Source: an uncultured Lachnospiraceae bacterium
GTDB taxonomy: Bacteria; Bacillota; Clostridia; Lachnospirales; Lachnospiraceae
Reading direction: 5' to 3'
DNA: 64,000 nucleotides
Assembly: GCA_947626285.1 (NCBI GenBank)
Contig: CANQRR010000008.1
Location: 1 to 64,000 of the forward strand
The translations under genes and the position numbers were made by a program. Of the stretch, positions 7,383-15,592 are shown piece after piece; positions within the stretch are counted from its first letter, which is position 1; each line of letters opens with the position of its first letter. The notes under the pieces are model-generated. The model did not search any database. It was not told where the DNA came from and worked only from the letters and a program-made list of their open reading frames with translations.

Positions 7383-7672
7383 TGTACCAGATCAAATTTA
7401 CCACTGCTTACAAGAAAAGCTATAAACTAATGAAAAAGCGCGGTCTCGATATTTCTCTTTTGGACGATGTTGTTGATCTGCTGCGTCAGGGCAGGCAGCT
7501 CGATGAAAAATATCGGGATCATGGTCTATCTGGAAACTTTGCCGGTTTTCGCGAATGCCACATTAAGCCTGATTGGCTTCTTGTCTATCTGATCGAGGAC
7601 GATGTATTGACCTTGACTCTTGTAGATACGGGCTCTCGTTCTGACATTTTTAAAAATAAATCACTTCAGTAA
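7382..7672 (+). CDS. YafQ/RelE family toxin with altered active site
   Basis: This 96-residue protein has the YafQ mRNA interferase fold. Landmarks align with E. coli YafQ: H47 in DHGLSG, and H60, D64 and W65 in RECHIKPDWLLVY. The last catalytic position, a histidine in the family motif TGSHSDLF, is arginine here (R86 in TGSRSDIF). In E. coli YafQ the equivalent His87 is needed for RNA cleavage, so this toxin may be weak or inactive. It is coupled to the antitoxin upstream. Length is normal for the family and the frame is intact. Confidence 0.9.
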   Translation: MYQIKFTTAYKKSYKLMKKRGLDISLLDDVVDLLRQGRQLDEKYRDHGLSGNFAGFRECHIKPDWLLVYLIEDDVLTLTLVDTGSRSDIFKNKSLQ

Positions 7673-7697
7673 TGGAAAATGGTAACTACTCCATTTA

Positions 7698-7895
7698 TCA
7701 TTTGCGGATTCTTTTTTCTAATGAATTTACAAAATTTATTATCTCTTTACACATCTCATCACTTTTATAGTGATGAATATAATGCCCGCAATCATAAAAA
7801 ATCAACTTGGCATTCAGTATCCCTGCAAATTCCATTAATTTTATCTTCTTTTCCACTATTTCTTTTGTAAATATACGATTTTCTTTGATTTTGAG
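7698..7895 (-). pseudogene. 3' remnant of an alpha/beta-hydrolase gene
   Basis: The reading frame ends with the text IFYDCGHYIHHYKSDE, which is the C-terminal histidine loop of alpha/beta-fold hydrolases (catalytic His in DCGHY), followed by a final helix. Only the last 60 or so codons remain; the nucleophile elbow and acid are missing, and no start site is present. Upstream the frame continues into the 57-bp repeat copy at 7880-7936, whose translation (AWLKAGDIFDIL) also appears, slightly changed, in front of crcB. It therefore looks like a gene tail joined to a repeat. Confidence 0.6.
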
Positions 7896-7936
7896 TATAT
7901 CAAAAATATCCCCTGCTTTCAACCACGCCAAATGCA
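7880..7936. repeat. Dispersed repeat, copy B
   Basis: This is the second copy of the repeat at 2690-2739, in the same orientation, with a 6-base TTTTGA duplication and an extra C. It ends 16 bp before the stop codon of the LysR gene at 7953. Again it abuts a truncated gene. Confidence 0.7.
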
Positions 7937-7952
7937 GCCGCCGGTTTCGCTG

Positions 7953-8837
7953 TTATGATGTTTTTCGGTACTGCAGATATTCGATAAACCGTCTGACCGC
8001 CAGCGAGATCGTCTTTTTGCTCCGGAACGCAAGTCCAATCCTGCGATACGCCGGGACGTCAAGCTCTTTCGCAATGATTTTATAGGGCACTCTTTTCAGG
8101 ATGAGCTGCGGCAATATACTGATGCCGAGTCCGCTTTCCACCATCGACATGATCGCGTAGTCGTCCCATGTAGTGAAGCGAACCTTCGGCGTCAGCTGGT
8201 TTCTCTCAAATATCTCCGATATCTCAGCCTTTGCGCCTTTCTCCAACAGCATGAACGGTTCATTGCAAAGCGCCGTTACAGGGAATCTCTCACGGTCCGC
8301 AAGCGGATGATTTTCCGGAATGATCGCCATGAGCTTATCCTGCTCCAAAAATATCGTTTCCAGCTCCGGACGTGTCGGCAGGCGCAGGAATCCGCAGTCC
8401 ACCCGTCCTTCCAGTATCCACTCCTCGATCTCCGTGTAGTCGCCGAGCAGCAGTTCATAATCCATGTTCGGATAATCCTTCTGAAACTCCCGGATGATAT
8501 TCGGCAGCCAGTGCGTCGCCACGCTTGAAAAGGTGCCAATACGGATCAATCCGGACTGCAGGCCGCTCAGCTCGTCAATCTCCATCTGCAGCTTTTCAAA
8601 TTCCGCGACCAGGCTCTTCGCATACAGCAGCAGCTTCATCCCGTCTGAAGTCAGCCTCACCCCGCCTGAATTGCGTTCAAGGAGCGATACCTTCCATTCT
8701 TTCTCAAGGTCGCTTATCATCCTGCTGATGCTTGCCTGAGAGTAATTCAGCAGCTCCGCCGCCTTTGTAAAGCTTCCGCATTCCGCCGTCTTGACAAAGG
8801 ACAAATATTTCTGAAGATTCATTTCCATGTCATTCAT
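7953..8837 (-). CDS. LysR family regulator, divergent from DMT exporter
   Basis: This 294-residue LysR-type regulator has an N-terminal helix-turn-helix (GSFTKAAELLNYSQASISRM, residues 21-40) and a C-terminal effector-binding domain (about 92-290). Three in-frame ATGs lie close together; I keep the first (8837), which follows GGAAAG. It reads away from an EamA-type exporter gene, with a perfect dyad between them, so it probably regulates both. The effector is unknown. Confidence 0.92.
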   Translation of the reverse strand: MNDMEMNLQKYLSFVKTAECGSFTKAAELLNYSQASISRMISDLEKEWKVSLLERNSGGVRLTSDGMKLLLYAKSLVAEFEKLQMEIDELSGLQSGLIRIGTFSSVATHWLPNIIREFQKDYPNMDYELLLGDYTEIEEWILEGRVDCGFLRLPTRPELETIFLEQDKLMAIIPENHPLADRERFPVTALCNEPFMLLEKGAKAEISEIFERNQLTPKVRFTTWDDYAIMSMVESGLGISILPQLILKRVPYKIIAKELDVPAYRRIGLAFRSKKTISLAVRRFIEYLQYRKTS

Positions 8838-8852
8838 TCGCTTTCCAAATAT

Positions 8853-8869
8853 AATTTATTTGATAAATT
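8853..8869. promoter_or_regulatory. Perfect LysR-type operator dyad
   Basis: AATTTAT-TTG-ATAAATT is a perfect inverted repeat that contains the LysR T-N11-A pattern (TTTATTTGATAAA). It lies 16 bp upstream of the LysR start and about 90 bp upstream of the exporter start, a typical site for autoregulation. A TACAAT hexamer at 8896-8901 may be the exporter -10, but no clear -35 at the right spacing was found. Confidence 0.6.
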
Positions 8870-8958
8870 TGTTTTTCAGATTCACAGCTCAATGATACAA
8901 TAAAAAAAGTCCGGAATCAAGACCGGCCGAAAACTGTTTGAGGGAGTTTGATCTGAAT

Positions 8959-9810
8959 ATGAAAAAATCATACTTGAAATACCTTGCAGGGCTCCTGCTC
9001 TTCGGCTCAAACGGAGTCGTCGCAAGCTATATCCACCTGTCCAGCTACGAGATCGTACTTCTGCGCTCGGTGCTGGGCGCAGCCCTGCTGCTAGGATTGT
9101 TCCTGATCACAGGACATCGTTTTACCGCGCGCAGGCACAAAAAAGATTTCCTGTTTATCGCTGTTTCCGGCATCGCGATGGCGACGGACTGGCTGTTTTT
9201 GTTTGAGGCCTATGCGCAGATCGGCGTCAGCCTCGGCATGCTGATCAACTATACCGGCCCCGCGATCGTGGTCGCGCTTTCACCATTGCTCCTCAAAGAA
9301 AGGATCACGTCTGCAAAGATAATTGCCCTTGCTTCCGCCCTGTTGGGCGCATTCTTTATCAGCGGTCAGGCCGCGGCGTCCGGGATAAATCTGTGGGGGC
9401 TGCTCTGCGCCGGGCTGTCGGCGATCGCCTATGCCGTCATGGTGTTATCAAACAAGCTGTCAAAGGAGATCACCGGGACAGAAAACGCAGCGATACAGCT
9501 TCTCTGTACCGCTGTTGTCGTAACGCTCTTTGTCGGCTGCAGGCAGGGTCTCTCCATGGAGATCGCCTCACGCGACTGGCCTCCCATCCTGCTGCTTGGC
9601 CTGGTGAATACGGGCGTCGGCTGCTATTGCTACTTCTCCTCAATCGGTGATCTCCCCGCACAGTCCGTCGCAATATGCGGCTATCTGGAGCCGCTGTCCG
9701 CGGTGCTGCTGTCCGTGCTGATCCTGCATGAGACAATGGCCCCGCTGCAAATACTGGGAGCTGTTCTGATCATTGGCGGCGCTGTTTTCGGAGAATGCTG
9801 TAAAGTATAA
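8959..9810 (+). CDS. EamA/DMT family exporter
   Basis: This 283-residue inner-membrane protein has ten hydrophobic segments arranged as two five-helix EamA repeats, the drug/metabolite transporter pattern, with the internal motif LINYTGPAIVVALSPLLLKE ending the first repeat and GYLEPLSAVLLSVLILHE the second. Members export metabolites or amino acids; the substrate here is unknown. The start is the ATG at 8959, with AGGGAG 12-17 bases upstream; a TTG at 8938 would place the start before that site. It is divergent from the LysR regulator. Confidence 0.9.
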   Translation: MKKSYLKYLAGLLLFGSNGVVASYIHLSSYEIVLLRSVLGAALLLGLFLITGHRFTARRHKKDFLFIAVSGIAMATDWLFLFEAYAQIGVSLGMLINYTGPAIVVALSPLLLKERITSAKIIALASALLGAFFISGQAAASGINLWGLLCAGLSAIAYAVMVLSNKLSKEITGTENAAIQLLCTAVVVTLFVGCRQGLSMEIASRDWPPILLLGLVNTGVGCYCYFSSIGDLPAQSVAICGYLEPLSAVLLSVLILHETMAPLQILGAVLIIGGAVFGECCKV

Positions 9811-9839
9811 TATTTCTCAAAACCGCTGTAACAGTATCT

Positions 9840-12110
9840 TTACATCATTGTGTCATCTCTCAGCACCTCGGCCAGACTGATCTTCCGTACATTCCGCCAT
9901 GCCAGATAATATGCCAGTGCTACAGAACCTAAAATTGCCAGCATAAACAGAAGGATCGGAATGAGCGGCGCTTCACCCCAAAAAGTACCAACTTCCATAT
10001 AACTTGTCCGCAGCATAAATCCGGTCGCGACGACCACGATCGGAAGACTGATCAAAATCGGACGGGCAGCGATTACAAGCGCTTCGGTACAAAACATTTT
10101 TTTGAGTCCCTTCGGCGTCAGTCCTACCGATATATACCTTGCAAATTCCCGCTTTCTTTGACGCACGAATCCAAATGTATTGGAGAATACATTGCCAATG
10201 CCGATGATCGCAAGCAAAACGCAAAAAGCCCCAAAGACAGCCATCATCCCCTGTATCTGTCTGTTGTTTGTTTCATACTCCCGGATGCGGTTTTCCTGTT
10301 CTATGGAATATTTCCCATCTACAAGCTGCGCGATCTCATCCTGTATGGTATTCAATTCCTCCAGTGTGGCGTTTTCTCTTCCGCGGACGCAGACGTAGCT
10401 GTCTTCCTCTGCTCCTCCGATCCGCCCTTTGATCTCTTTCCACAAGGACACAGGAATGAAATGCACCAACTCATAATAATCAAGCTTTGCATATTCCTCT
10501 CTCAACACAGGTGTTTCCTGCGTGTATGCCAGAACAGGAACTTTTGCCGCCGTTTCCTCATTATTGCCGGATGGCATAGAGATATCTCCGGAGGGAGCCT
10601 CCTCATTCCCGGAATGTCTCAAAACGCTCACCGCATCTTCGTCAGTGCCAGACGTCTTTATATACGGCATAAAAACAGGATGCCGGAAATCAGGGTTTGT
10701 CACGTCACGGATCTGATTTAAGACCACTGCCCCGTCAAGTCGCGGCGCAATACCAAGCTGCTCGCAATACGCGGCAAAGCTATGGTCATCCATGATCACG
10801 ATCGGGGCATTTACCAGCCATCCGCCCTCCACCTGCGACACATAGTTCGCAGGAGCCCCGGAAAAGCCGCCAAAGGATTTCATATCTTCGCTCATCTCTT
10901 CTTCGGCGATGATTCTTTTCGCGGAAGCCTTCTGATAGACAATGGCGCTTTTTATGCCCTCAAGTTTCCGGATGGATGCTGCTTCTTCAAAGTTATCTGC
11001 ATCGGTGTCTTTGACTGTAGTCATGATATCCCATACGTCCTGATACCGTTCAAAATAGGTCTCCCTTGTGCTGATCTGGGAAAGGGAGAAAAAGCACTGC
11101 ATGAGCGCGAACGCAAGAAATGAAAAGATGAGCGACAGGGATGCTGTCCGCAACGCTCTTCTCTGCGCTTTCAGTGCGTTGCCGGCCAATTCTCCTTCTA
11201 TTCCGAACAGCAGCGAGAGCAGACGGGAATTCTTTTGACGTTTTAACCGCAGTTCTCCGGTGTTTTTAATTGCTTCAAGCGGTGTCAGCTTACTTAATTT
11301 TCTGGCCGGAAGCCATGCGGAAATCCATATTGTCAGGATCGTTACAAGCAATGTCAGCACCAGAACCAGCGGGTGATAGCCAAAGGACGCCTCATGCCGT
11401 CCGGGAACATCGCTGCCCAACATTGCGTTGCTCAGATAGGTGAGTCCCGCGCTGCCTGCAATGCCCATCGCATTCCCTGCTATGACCGGCCCCGCGCAGA
11501 GAACAGCCGCCTCCTGCAAAAGACATGTCCGGATCTGTTTCGGCGTGGCTCCGATACTGGAAAAAATGCCAAACTGATGAATTCTTGCGTTCATGGATAC
11601 CGCAAAAGCATTATGGATAATGACGATCAAAGAGAAAGAGGCCGCCAGCGTGATCAGCAGGAACAGCGGGAACAGCAGCCGTGGAGCCGTATCGCCGAAA
11701 TCGCGGATCAGATACATGGCAAGAAGCTCATAGTTGTAAACGACCCTGTCCTGCGGGATGCCGAGCTGTTCCGCAATATGCGGCGTATCTGAAAAAACAG
11801 TTTTCTTATCGTTGAAATAGAGATCTACTGTCGGTTCTGTCCCTTTCAGCCCGTTCTCGTTTATCGCAGCGTCCTCTACATTTGCAAAGTTTTTGATCGT
11901 TTCGATATCCTCTGCAGAGAGTTCACCGATGATACGGCTGTGCCAGTCGCCCTCCTCTGATTCGATCCGCTCCACTTCATATTTCCACGCATTGTAAAAC
12001 AATCCGCAAAGCAGAGATAAGAGCAGGGAAGAAATGAACGCCGCAATCATCACAGAAAAACCGGAAAATCGATTATTTTTGATATAGTTTGATGAATATT
12101 CTTTCCACAT
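9840..12110 (-). CDS. FtsX-family ABC transporter permease (Vex/BceB-like)
   Basis: This 756-residue permease has an N-terminal membrane span (about 18-40), an extracellular segment, a first FtsX domain of three or four spans (about 145-290), a second membrane block beginning near 320, a large extracellular domain with a disordered stretch around residues 500-530, and a C-terminal FtsX domain (about 625-750). This layout is that of MacB/Vex/BceB-type mechanotransmission or peptide-efflux permeases. It starts five bases after the ATPase stop codon, with its ribosome binding site inside that gene. Together with the ATPase and the kinase-regulator pair it forms a self-contained module, probably for defence against or export of an antimicrobial peptide (inference). 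Confidence 0.88.
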   Translation of the reverse strand: MWKEYSSNYIKNNRFSGFSVMIAAFISSLLLSLLCGLFYNAWKYEVERIESEEGDWHSRIIGELSAEDIETIKNFANVEDAAINENGLKGTEPTVDLYFNDKKTVFSDTPHIAEQLGIPQDRVVYNYELLAMYLIRDFGDTAPRLLFPLFLLITLAASFSLIVIIHNAFAVSMNARIHQFGIFSSIGATPKQIRTCLLQEAAVLCAGPVIAGNAMGIAGSAGLTYLSNAMLGSDVPGRHEASFGYHPLVLVLTLLVTILTIWISAWLPARKLSKLTPLEAIKNTGELRLKRQKNSRLLSLLFGIEGELAGNALKAQRRALRTASLSLIFSFLAFALMQCFFSLSQISTRETYFERYQDVWDIMTTVKDTDADNFEEAASIRKLEGIKSAIVYQKASAKRIIAEEEMSEDMKSFGGFSGAPANYVSQVEGGWLVNAPIVIMDDHSFAAYCEQLGIAPRLDGAVVLNQIRDVTNPDFRHPVFMPYIKTSGTDEDAVSVLRHSGNEEAPSGDISMPSGNNEETAAKVPVLAYTQETPVLREEYAKLDYYELVHFIPVSLWKEIKGRIGGAEEDSYVCVRGRENATLEELNTIQDEIAQLVDGKYSIEQENRIREYETNNRQIQGMMAVFGAFCVLLAIIGIGNVFSNTFGFVRQRKREFARYISVGLTPKGLKKMFCTEALVIAARPILISLPIVVVATGFMLRTSYMEVGTFWGEAPLIPILLFMLAILGSVALAYYLAWRNVRKISLAEVLRDDTMM

Positions 12111-12115
12111 ATCTG

Positions 12116-12796
12116 TTACCTCCGCCGGGCGTCACGAATAATGCGCCCATCCTCAAGCGTAATGATACGTTCCGCTTCCATAGCCACCTTTTCATCATGG
12201 GTGATCAAAAGGATCGTCTGCTCCAGGTTGCGATTAGAAAGCTTCAGCATATCGATCACTTCTTTGGAATTTTTCTGATCCAGGTTTCCGGTCGGTTCGT
12301 CCGCAAGAAGAAGGGCCGGCCGATAGATCAGGGAACGCGCGATTGCCACCCGCTGCTGCTGTCCGCCGGAAAGCTGATTCGGCATAGCGTCCAGTTTCTC
12401 CGCAATTCCAAGAGACTTCACAATCTTCTCAAAATATTCCTGATTCGGCCTTTTCTTATCCAAAGACAGAGGCATAAGAATATTTTTTCTCACCGTGAGG
12501 GTCGGAATCAGATTATAAAACTGATATACCAGCCCCACCTTTCTGCGCCGGAAGATTGCCGCCTGTGTCCGGTTCAGTTTGGAGAGGTCGGTTCCGTCTA
12601 TGATGACCTTTCCGCTTGTAGGCTTGTCCACGCTGCCAAGAATATGCAGCAAGGTAGACTTCCCAGACCCGGAAGCACCAAGGATCGCCACAAATTCGCC
12701 CCTGTTTACAGACAGAGCGATTCCGTCAAGCGCTGTTACCTGGTTATCGCCGGAGCCATATACTTTTCTGACCCCTTCACATTTTAAGATTTCCAT
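12116..12796 (-). CDS. ABC transporter ATPase (Vex/MacB/BceA type)
   Basis: This 226-residue ATPase has a Walker A motif GASGSGKST (about 35-43), Q-loop YQFYNL, signature LSGGQQQRVAIA, Walker B ALLLADEPTGNLD and a switch histidine in LITHD. It fits the lipoprotein-release/MacB/BceA subfamily that partners FtsX-type permeases. It precedes its permease with a 5-bp gap. Its promoter has a two-part operator (12900-12916) that matches one upstream of the response regulator gene, so it is probably controlled by the neighbouring two-component system. Confidence 0.93.
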   Translation of the reverse strand: MEILKCEGVRKVYGSGDNQVTALDGIALSVNRGEFVAILGASGSGKSTLLHILGSVDKPTSGKVIIDGTDLSKLNRTQAAIFRRRKVGLVYQFYNLIPTLTVRKNILMPLSLDKKRPNQEYFEKIVKSLGIAEKLDAMPNQLSGGQQQRVAIARSLIYRPALLLADEPTGNLDQKNSKEVIDMLKLSNRNLEQTILLITHDEKVAMEAERIITLEDGRIIRDARRR

Positions 12797-12883
12797 CCTG
12801 ATCTTCTCCTTTCCTCTGCGTGCCCGGTTTTGGCATAAAGGTACACTCCCTGTGGTGTTTCCTCTGCTTGCCTGTCAATCAGC

Positions 12884-12916
12884 AGTATAGCAAATGAAAG
12901 TTACAGCTCAGTGACT
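12884..12916 (-). promoter_or_regulatory. OmpR-type direct-repeat operator and -10 for the ABC operon
   Basis: Read on the + strand, GTTACA (12900-12905) and GTGACT (12911-12916) are half-sites spaced 11 bp apart, one helical turn. Exactly ten bases further on, on the minus strand, lies TATACT (12884-12889) as the -10. The same geometry, with 14 of 19 bases alike, occurs at 15011-15043 before the response regulator. This is the layout of activator sites for OmpR/PhoB regulators, which replace the -35 element. Confidence 0.65.
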
Positions 12917-12948
12917 GCATCCTGCATTTTACATGTTTTGTATCAGTT

Positions 12949-14286
12949 TCATGCATTATAAAAGCGGATTTCAAAAAGAGCTCCGCCTTCCGCCCTGTTT
13001 TTTGCTCGTATCGTCCCATTTTGGCGTTCAATGATCTCTCTTGCCAGAGCCAGTCCGATCCCAATGCCTTCTTCACCGGCATTTTCTCCTCTATAAAACC
13101 GTTCAAACAAATGGGGAATGTCTTCTCTTGCAAACCCTGCGCCTTCATCCCAGATCAAGATTTCCGTATATAACGGATTCCGGGCATAGGAACAGTGGAC
13201 AGTTCCACCCTTATTGTGTTCCATGCAGTTTTTCATCAAGTTCATGATCGCTTCCATTGTCCAGTCCATGTCAGCGATGATCATCATCTCTCCATCTTCC
13301 GGTATATCAATGGAAGTGCCGAAGCTTGAGAGCAACTCCTGCAGGTTATCCGCGGCGAGGACAAGAAGGGTAAAAACATCGGTTTCCTCTTTCTGCAGAG
13401 ATAAGGTCCCGGCGTCAAGCCGCGATAAAACCAGCAAAGCTTCCTCCAGACGAGTCAGCCGGGATAACTGCTTCTCCATCTGTTCCAGTGTCTTACCGTC
13501 AAAGCCCTGCCTCATTCTTTGTACGGACAGGGACATCGCCGTGATCGGCGTTTTGATCTGATGTGCGATATTCGACAGATTTTCAGCAAAACCATTCTTC
13601 GCCTGTACTGCCTGCTCCTTTGTCTGATAGAGGAAGGTCACTGTTTTATAAATTTCATCTTCCAGCTTGGAAAAATCATCCTCCCCGGAGGTGGAAAGGA
13701 TCAACGCTTTTCCGCTGTTCACCTGTTCCAGATACGAGGCAAGCGCGCGAATCCGCCGGGCCTCTGCGGTATTCCGATACAGAAATGTAAAAAAGAAAAG
13801 GACAATGCCTATTAGGGAAGCGATCATCACGAGAAGAACGTTCTGTCCGGAACCTGCTTTGGCAAAATCGTCTGCGCGATATCCCAGGGAAGGCAGCAGA
13901 TCCATCGACGGTATATCCGCTATCCCGACTGTGTTTTCTCTTATGTGTTCTCCTGCATTTTCTTCTTCGCCTTCACTTATGTTTTCACCTGTATTTTCTC
14001 CTGTACTTTCACTTGCAAATTTCTCTGTACGTTCTCCTGCATCTCCACCTCCGCGCCTGCTCAAATCGGCATTTGCCACGTGTTCCGTATAATCCTTCAA
14101 CACAGCGGAAACGATTCCCCGCGTTTCCGGGCCCCGCTCTACTACTTCAGAACACACCGTATTCAGCAGATCAAACGAAAGTCTGCTGTAATGCCTTGAG
14201 ACAAGCATAGTTGCGGCCGAGGACGAAATCAGGGTGGTCGACAGGATCAAACCGAACAGAATCAGCAAATTTTTCCGGGTATTCAT
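12949..14286 (-). CDS. Sensor histidine kinase (VncS/BceS-like)
   Basis: This 445-residue kinase has two membrane spans (about 5-27 and 148-169) around an extracellular domain of about 120 residues, then a HAMP-like linker, a HisKA domain with H242 in NIAHQIKTP, and an HATPase domain ending with GIGIGLALAREII. The loop holds a Glu/Asn/Gly-rich imperfect repeat at residues 82-119 (SESTGENTGENISEG and similar). The ATG at 14286 overlaps the stop of the response regulator (ATGA), so the two are coupled; the open frame upstream is out-of-frame regulator sequence. The ABC operon follows 150 bp downstream with its own promoter. Confidence 0.92.
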   Translation of the reverse strand: MNTRKNLLILFGLILSTTLISSSAATMLVSRHYSRLSFDLLNTVCSEVVERGPETRGIVSAVLKDYTEHVANADLSRRGGGDAGERTEKFASESTGENTGENISEGEEENAGEHIRENTVGIADIPSMDLLPSLGYRADDFAKAGSGQNVLLVMIASLIGIVLFFFTFLYRNTAEARRIRALASYLEQVNSGKALILSTSGEDDFSKLEDEIYKTVTFLYQTKEQAVQAKNGFAENLSNIAHQIKTPITAMSLSVQRMRQGFDGKTLEQMEKQLSRLTRLEEALLVLSRLDAGTLSLQKEETDVFTLLVLAADNLQELLSSFGTSIDIPEDGEMMIIADMDWTMEAIMNLMKNCMEHNKGGTVHCSYARNPLYTEILIWDEGAGFAREDIPHLFERFYRGENAGEEGIGIGLALAREIIERQNGTIRAKNRAEGGALFEIRFYNA

Positions 14287-14954
14287 AAGGTATCCTCCAT
14301 GCGATATCCCACGCTTCTTATAGTCTTCAGGCATGTCGGCTGCGAAAGCTTATCTCGCAGGCGTTTTATTGTGACAGTCAGGGTATTATCGTTTACATAA
14401 TTTCCTCTCACATCCCAAACGCGTTCCAGAATCTGTTCTCTGGTCACAGTTCTGCCCTTATTCTGTATCAGATACAAGAGCAGCTGATATTCTGCCATAC
14501 TAAGGGAAATTTCCTGCGAATCACAGAATACCGCATGACGGTTTTGATCGATCACGATCCCGTCGCAGGAAAGATATCGCTCATCCATGTTTCCGCTTCT
14601 TCGGAGTATCGCCCGGATCCGGGAGTACAATACCTCAAGTTCAAACGGCTTCACCACATAGTCGTCCGCGCCGCTTTGAAAGCCGGTGACGATATCCGGA
14701 CTGTCCCCGCGAACCGTGAGGAAAACGACAGGCAGATCCTTCCATCTGCTGCGGATCCACCGACACAAATCGGCTCCTTGTCCATCCGGCATGTTCCAGT
14801 CCAGAAGAACACAGGATGGGATATGCACTTCTATCAGCAGTTTCGCCCTTGCAAGCGTTTCACAGACAGTCACCCGGAAATCCTTCTGCTCCAGGTATTC
14901 CTTCACAGACAAAGCGATATTGCGATCGTCCTCGACATAATATAGTTCAATCAT
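14283..14954 (-). CDS. OmpR-family response regulator (VncR-like)
   Basis: This 223-residue regulator has a receiver domain (1-115, phospho-acceptor D52 in VLLDWNMPDG, with acidic pocket E8, D9, D10) and a C-terminal winged-helix domain (about 125-220, with VTREQILERVWDVRG and VTIKRLRDKL). The start is the ATG at 14954, with AGGAA upstream; a TTG at 14975 is less likely. It overlaps the kinase gene by four bases. A direct-repeat site upstream (15027-15043) resembles that before the ABC operon, suggesting that it activates both. Length, context and sequence fit the VncR group. Confidence 0.93.
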   Translation of the reverse strand: MIELYYVEDDRNIALSVKEYLEQKDFRVTVCETLARAKLLIEVHIPSCVLLDWNMPDGQGADLCRWIRSRWKDLPVVFLTVRGDSPDIVTGFQSGADDYVVKPFELEVLYSRIRAILRRSGNMDERYLSCDGIVIDQNRHAVFCDSQEISLSMAEYQLLLYLIQNKGRTVTREQILERVWDVRGNYVNDNTLTVTIKRLRDKLSQPTCLKTIRSVGYRMEDTL

Positions 14955-15010
14955 GGTCGGTTCCTGCCTTTCCAAATGATTTTGATGCAGTCGAAAATTT
15001 TATTAGAAAT

Positions 15011-15043
15011 ATCTTACCATAAGTAAGTGACAGTTTCGTGACA
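15011..15043 (-). promoter_or_regulatory. OmpR-type direct-repeat operator and -10 for the regulator-kinase operon
   Basis: GTGACA occurs twice on the + strand (15027-15032 and 15038-15043), spaced 11 bp. Ten bases away on the minus strand is TAAGAT (15011-15016) as the -10 of the response regulator gene. The same spacing and near-identical half-sites appear before the ABC operon. Confidence 0.65.
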
Positions 15044-15096
15044 AATTTTATTCGTGAATTATATATCATTATGTCGATCATTCGAAGAGTTTTACA

Positions 15097-15125
15097 TTGA
15101 CACACGTGCTCACACGTATTACAAT
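15097..15125 (+). promoter_or_regulatory. HicB promoter with palindromic operator in the spacer
   Basis: TTGACA (15097-15102), a 17-base spacer and TACAAT (15120-15125) form a near-consensus promoter. The spacer contains ACGTG-CTCA-CACGT (15104-15117), a perfect dyad in the place expected of a self-repressing antitoxin operator. The start codon follows about 22 bases after the predicted transcript start. Confidence 0.7.
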
Positions 15126-15154
15126 ACATACGATTTAAACGGAGGGATATTATA

Positions 15155-15550
15155 ATGGCAAAATATGTTTATCCGGCTGTTTTTACACCAGAAAAGAATG
15201 GAGCGTTTTCTGTCAATTTCCCGGATTTGGAAGGATGTTATACTTGTGGAGACAATTTGGAAGACGGTCTCGAAATGGCTGAAGATGTCCTTGCTCTTGT
15301 TTTATACGGATATGAAAAGGATCACCGACTGATTCCCGTCCCCTCAAGACGTAATGACTTGAAAGTCTCCGGGGAAGAATTTGTAAATTACATTTCCTGC
15401 GATACAATGGCCTATCGGCGAAAATTCAATAACAAAGCCGTTAAGAAAACGCTTACGATTCCCGAATGGATGAATGAAGAGGCAATCGCACTCGGCTTGA
15501 ATTTTTCGCAAGTTTTGCAGGATGCTTTGCTTCAAAAAATGCATATATAG
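15155..15550 (+). CDS. HicB-family antitoxin-like protein, no HicA partner
   Basis: This 131-residue protein has the HicB partial RNase H-like fold (YPAVFTPEKNGAFSVNFPDLEGCYTCGD, then a helix with ALVLYGYE) and a C-terminal ribbon-helix-helix-like segment (KKTLTIPEWMNEEAIALGLNFSQ) that would bind DNA. HicB normally neutralises HicA, a small double-stranded-RNA-binding toxin encoded next to it. No HicA-like frame lies on either side: upstream is the two-component operon, and the lipid kinase begins 42 bp downstream. It may be an orphan regulator. A good promoter and a GGAGGG ribosome binding site show that it is a real gene. Confidence 0.88.
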   Translation: MAKYVYPAVFTPEKNGAFSVNFPDLEGCYTCGDNLEDGLEMAEDVLALVLYGYEKDHRLIPVPSRRNDLKVSGEEFVNYISCDTMAYRRKFNNKAVKKTLTIPEWMNEEAIALGLNFSQVLQDALLQKMHI

Positions 15551-15592
15551 ATATTTCCAAACTATAAAATACGAAAACGGCAGGAAGAATCA

